Made by a program: the position numbers and the translations under genes. Of a DNA stretch of 64,000 nucleotides, positions 63,718-64,000 are shown piece by piece. This stretch comes from Hugenholtzia roseola DSM 9546 (GTDB lineage Bacteria > Bacteroidota > Bacteroidia > Cytophagales > Bernardetiaceae), in contig NZ_AUGI01000025.1 in the NCBI RefSeq assembly GCF_000422585.1, forward strand, positions 1-64,000. Reading direction: 5' to 3'. How positions within the stretch are numbered: the first letter of the stretch is position 1; each line of letters begins with the position of its first letter. The notes beneath the pieces are model-generated. The model saw nothing but the letters and a program-made list of their open reading frames with translations. It had not been told where the DNA came from and did no database searches.

Positions 63718-64000
63718 TTATTTTTCGCTCTCTTGGCTTGCGTCTTCTATTTTTGTCCATTTCAGACTTTTGAGCAAGTCCGCCACTACGTCTTCGAGGT
63801 TGGTCAGATTTTCAGGCGCGTCGCCCGTTCTGCGCACTTCCTTACTTTTGCTGCCGCTGGTGTAGCGAAGATAAGTAGTAGGCAAATCGGTCATGGTTTT
63901 TTCATAGGCTTCGTCCAAATCCCAAAACTTATTGGCTTCAAACTTATCTTTGAGAACGGCTAATTCTTTTTTTCCGATTTTAGCTTCAAAAGTGCCTATC
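63718..64000 (-). CDS. DUF6438-like protein, C-terminal part (runs off the right window edge)
   Basis: The frame stays open to the window end. The visible 94 residues contain FEAKIGKKELAVLKDKFEA, WDLDEAYEKTMTDLPTTYLR, KSKEVRRTGDAPENLTNLED and a charged C-terminus. The order (K-x-E-L, FEANKFW, DLPTTYL, APENLxxLE) resembles the C-terminal half of DUF6438 proteins, usually small exported proteins of unknown role. A TTG at 63918 is internal; the real start is outside the window. Confidence 0.65.
   Translation of the reverse strand, partial: IGTFEAKIGKKELAVLKDKFEANKFWDLDEAYEKTMTDLPTTYLRYTSGSKSKEVRRTGDAPENLTNLEDVVADLLKSLKWTKIEDASQESEK

Overview
This window is chromosomal DNA from a Bacteroidota bacterium, most likely Cytophagales-like. 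The family content supports this: a fused alpha/beta E1 dehydrogenase, a DUF5686 carboxypeptidase-regulatory/barrel protein, a Bacteroidetes-type cytochrome b558 SdhC, a GlmU-like left-handed beta-helix protein, CHAT/TPR and SpoIIE-TPR signalling proteins, a nusB-ytxH-DUF1573-yajC cluster and many exported beta-barrel proteins. Starts generally lack clear Shine-Dalgarno sequences, and TAnnTTTG-type -7 boxes appear upstream of some genes, both usual for the phylum. The species cannot be named from the sequence alone. No rRNA, tRNA or CRISPR was seen.

Layout. 1-780: a partial ISAs1-family transposase followed by a nest of palindromic and MITE-like repeats. 780-8000 (minus strand): E1 dehydrogenase, DUF5686 protein, TraB/GumN protein and LptB. 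8294-10162: ABC-F protein. 10245-11264: BioB with an odd G-rich leader. 11834-15397: sdhCAB (succinate:quinone oxidoreductase). 15434-15700: repeats. 15725-20863: a restriction-modification island, AT-rich compared with its surroundings. It consists of a 5'-truncated type IIG enzyme, a two-domain methyltransferase with an N-terminal HTH, and a convergent nuclease made of two homologous PD-(D/E)XK-like halves. 21032-28106: cystathionine gamma-synthase family enzyme, an OmpA-like candidate, a five-gene envelope/redox operon and DusB. 28256-31734: transporter-histidine kinase fusion and a receiver protein. 31760-40448: GlmU-like protein, GapA, TPR-SpoIIE phosphatase and several exported proteins. 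40475-48636: HEAT-cyclophilin lipoprotein, receiver-SpoIIE phosphatase, GH3/beta-lactamase-fold fusion and FAD oxidoreductase. 48667-54546: an orphan NuoM paired with a 1457-residue TPR-CHAT protein. 54796-58095: yajC-DUF1573-ytxH-nusB and PspC. 58118-64000: SGNH hydrolase, HHH-barrel protein, small membrane protein, RidA and a partial DUF6438 protein, with two further MITE-like repeats.

Most of the window is core metabolism, envelope biogenesis and signalling. The accessory signals are the restriction-modification island and a non-autonomous repeat family. The repeats share ends with the ISAs1-type element at the left edge; one copy has a 10-bp target duplication.

The best candidate for something undescribed is the island's pairing of an HTH-2xMTase with a tandemly duplicated nuclease. 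It looks like a single-chain enzyme able to cut both strands of an asymmetric site, but its specificity and activity are inferred, not shown.
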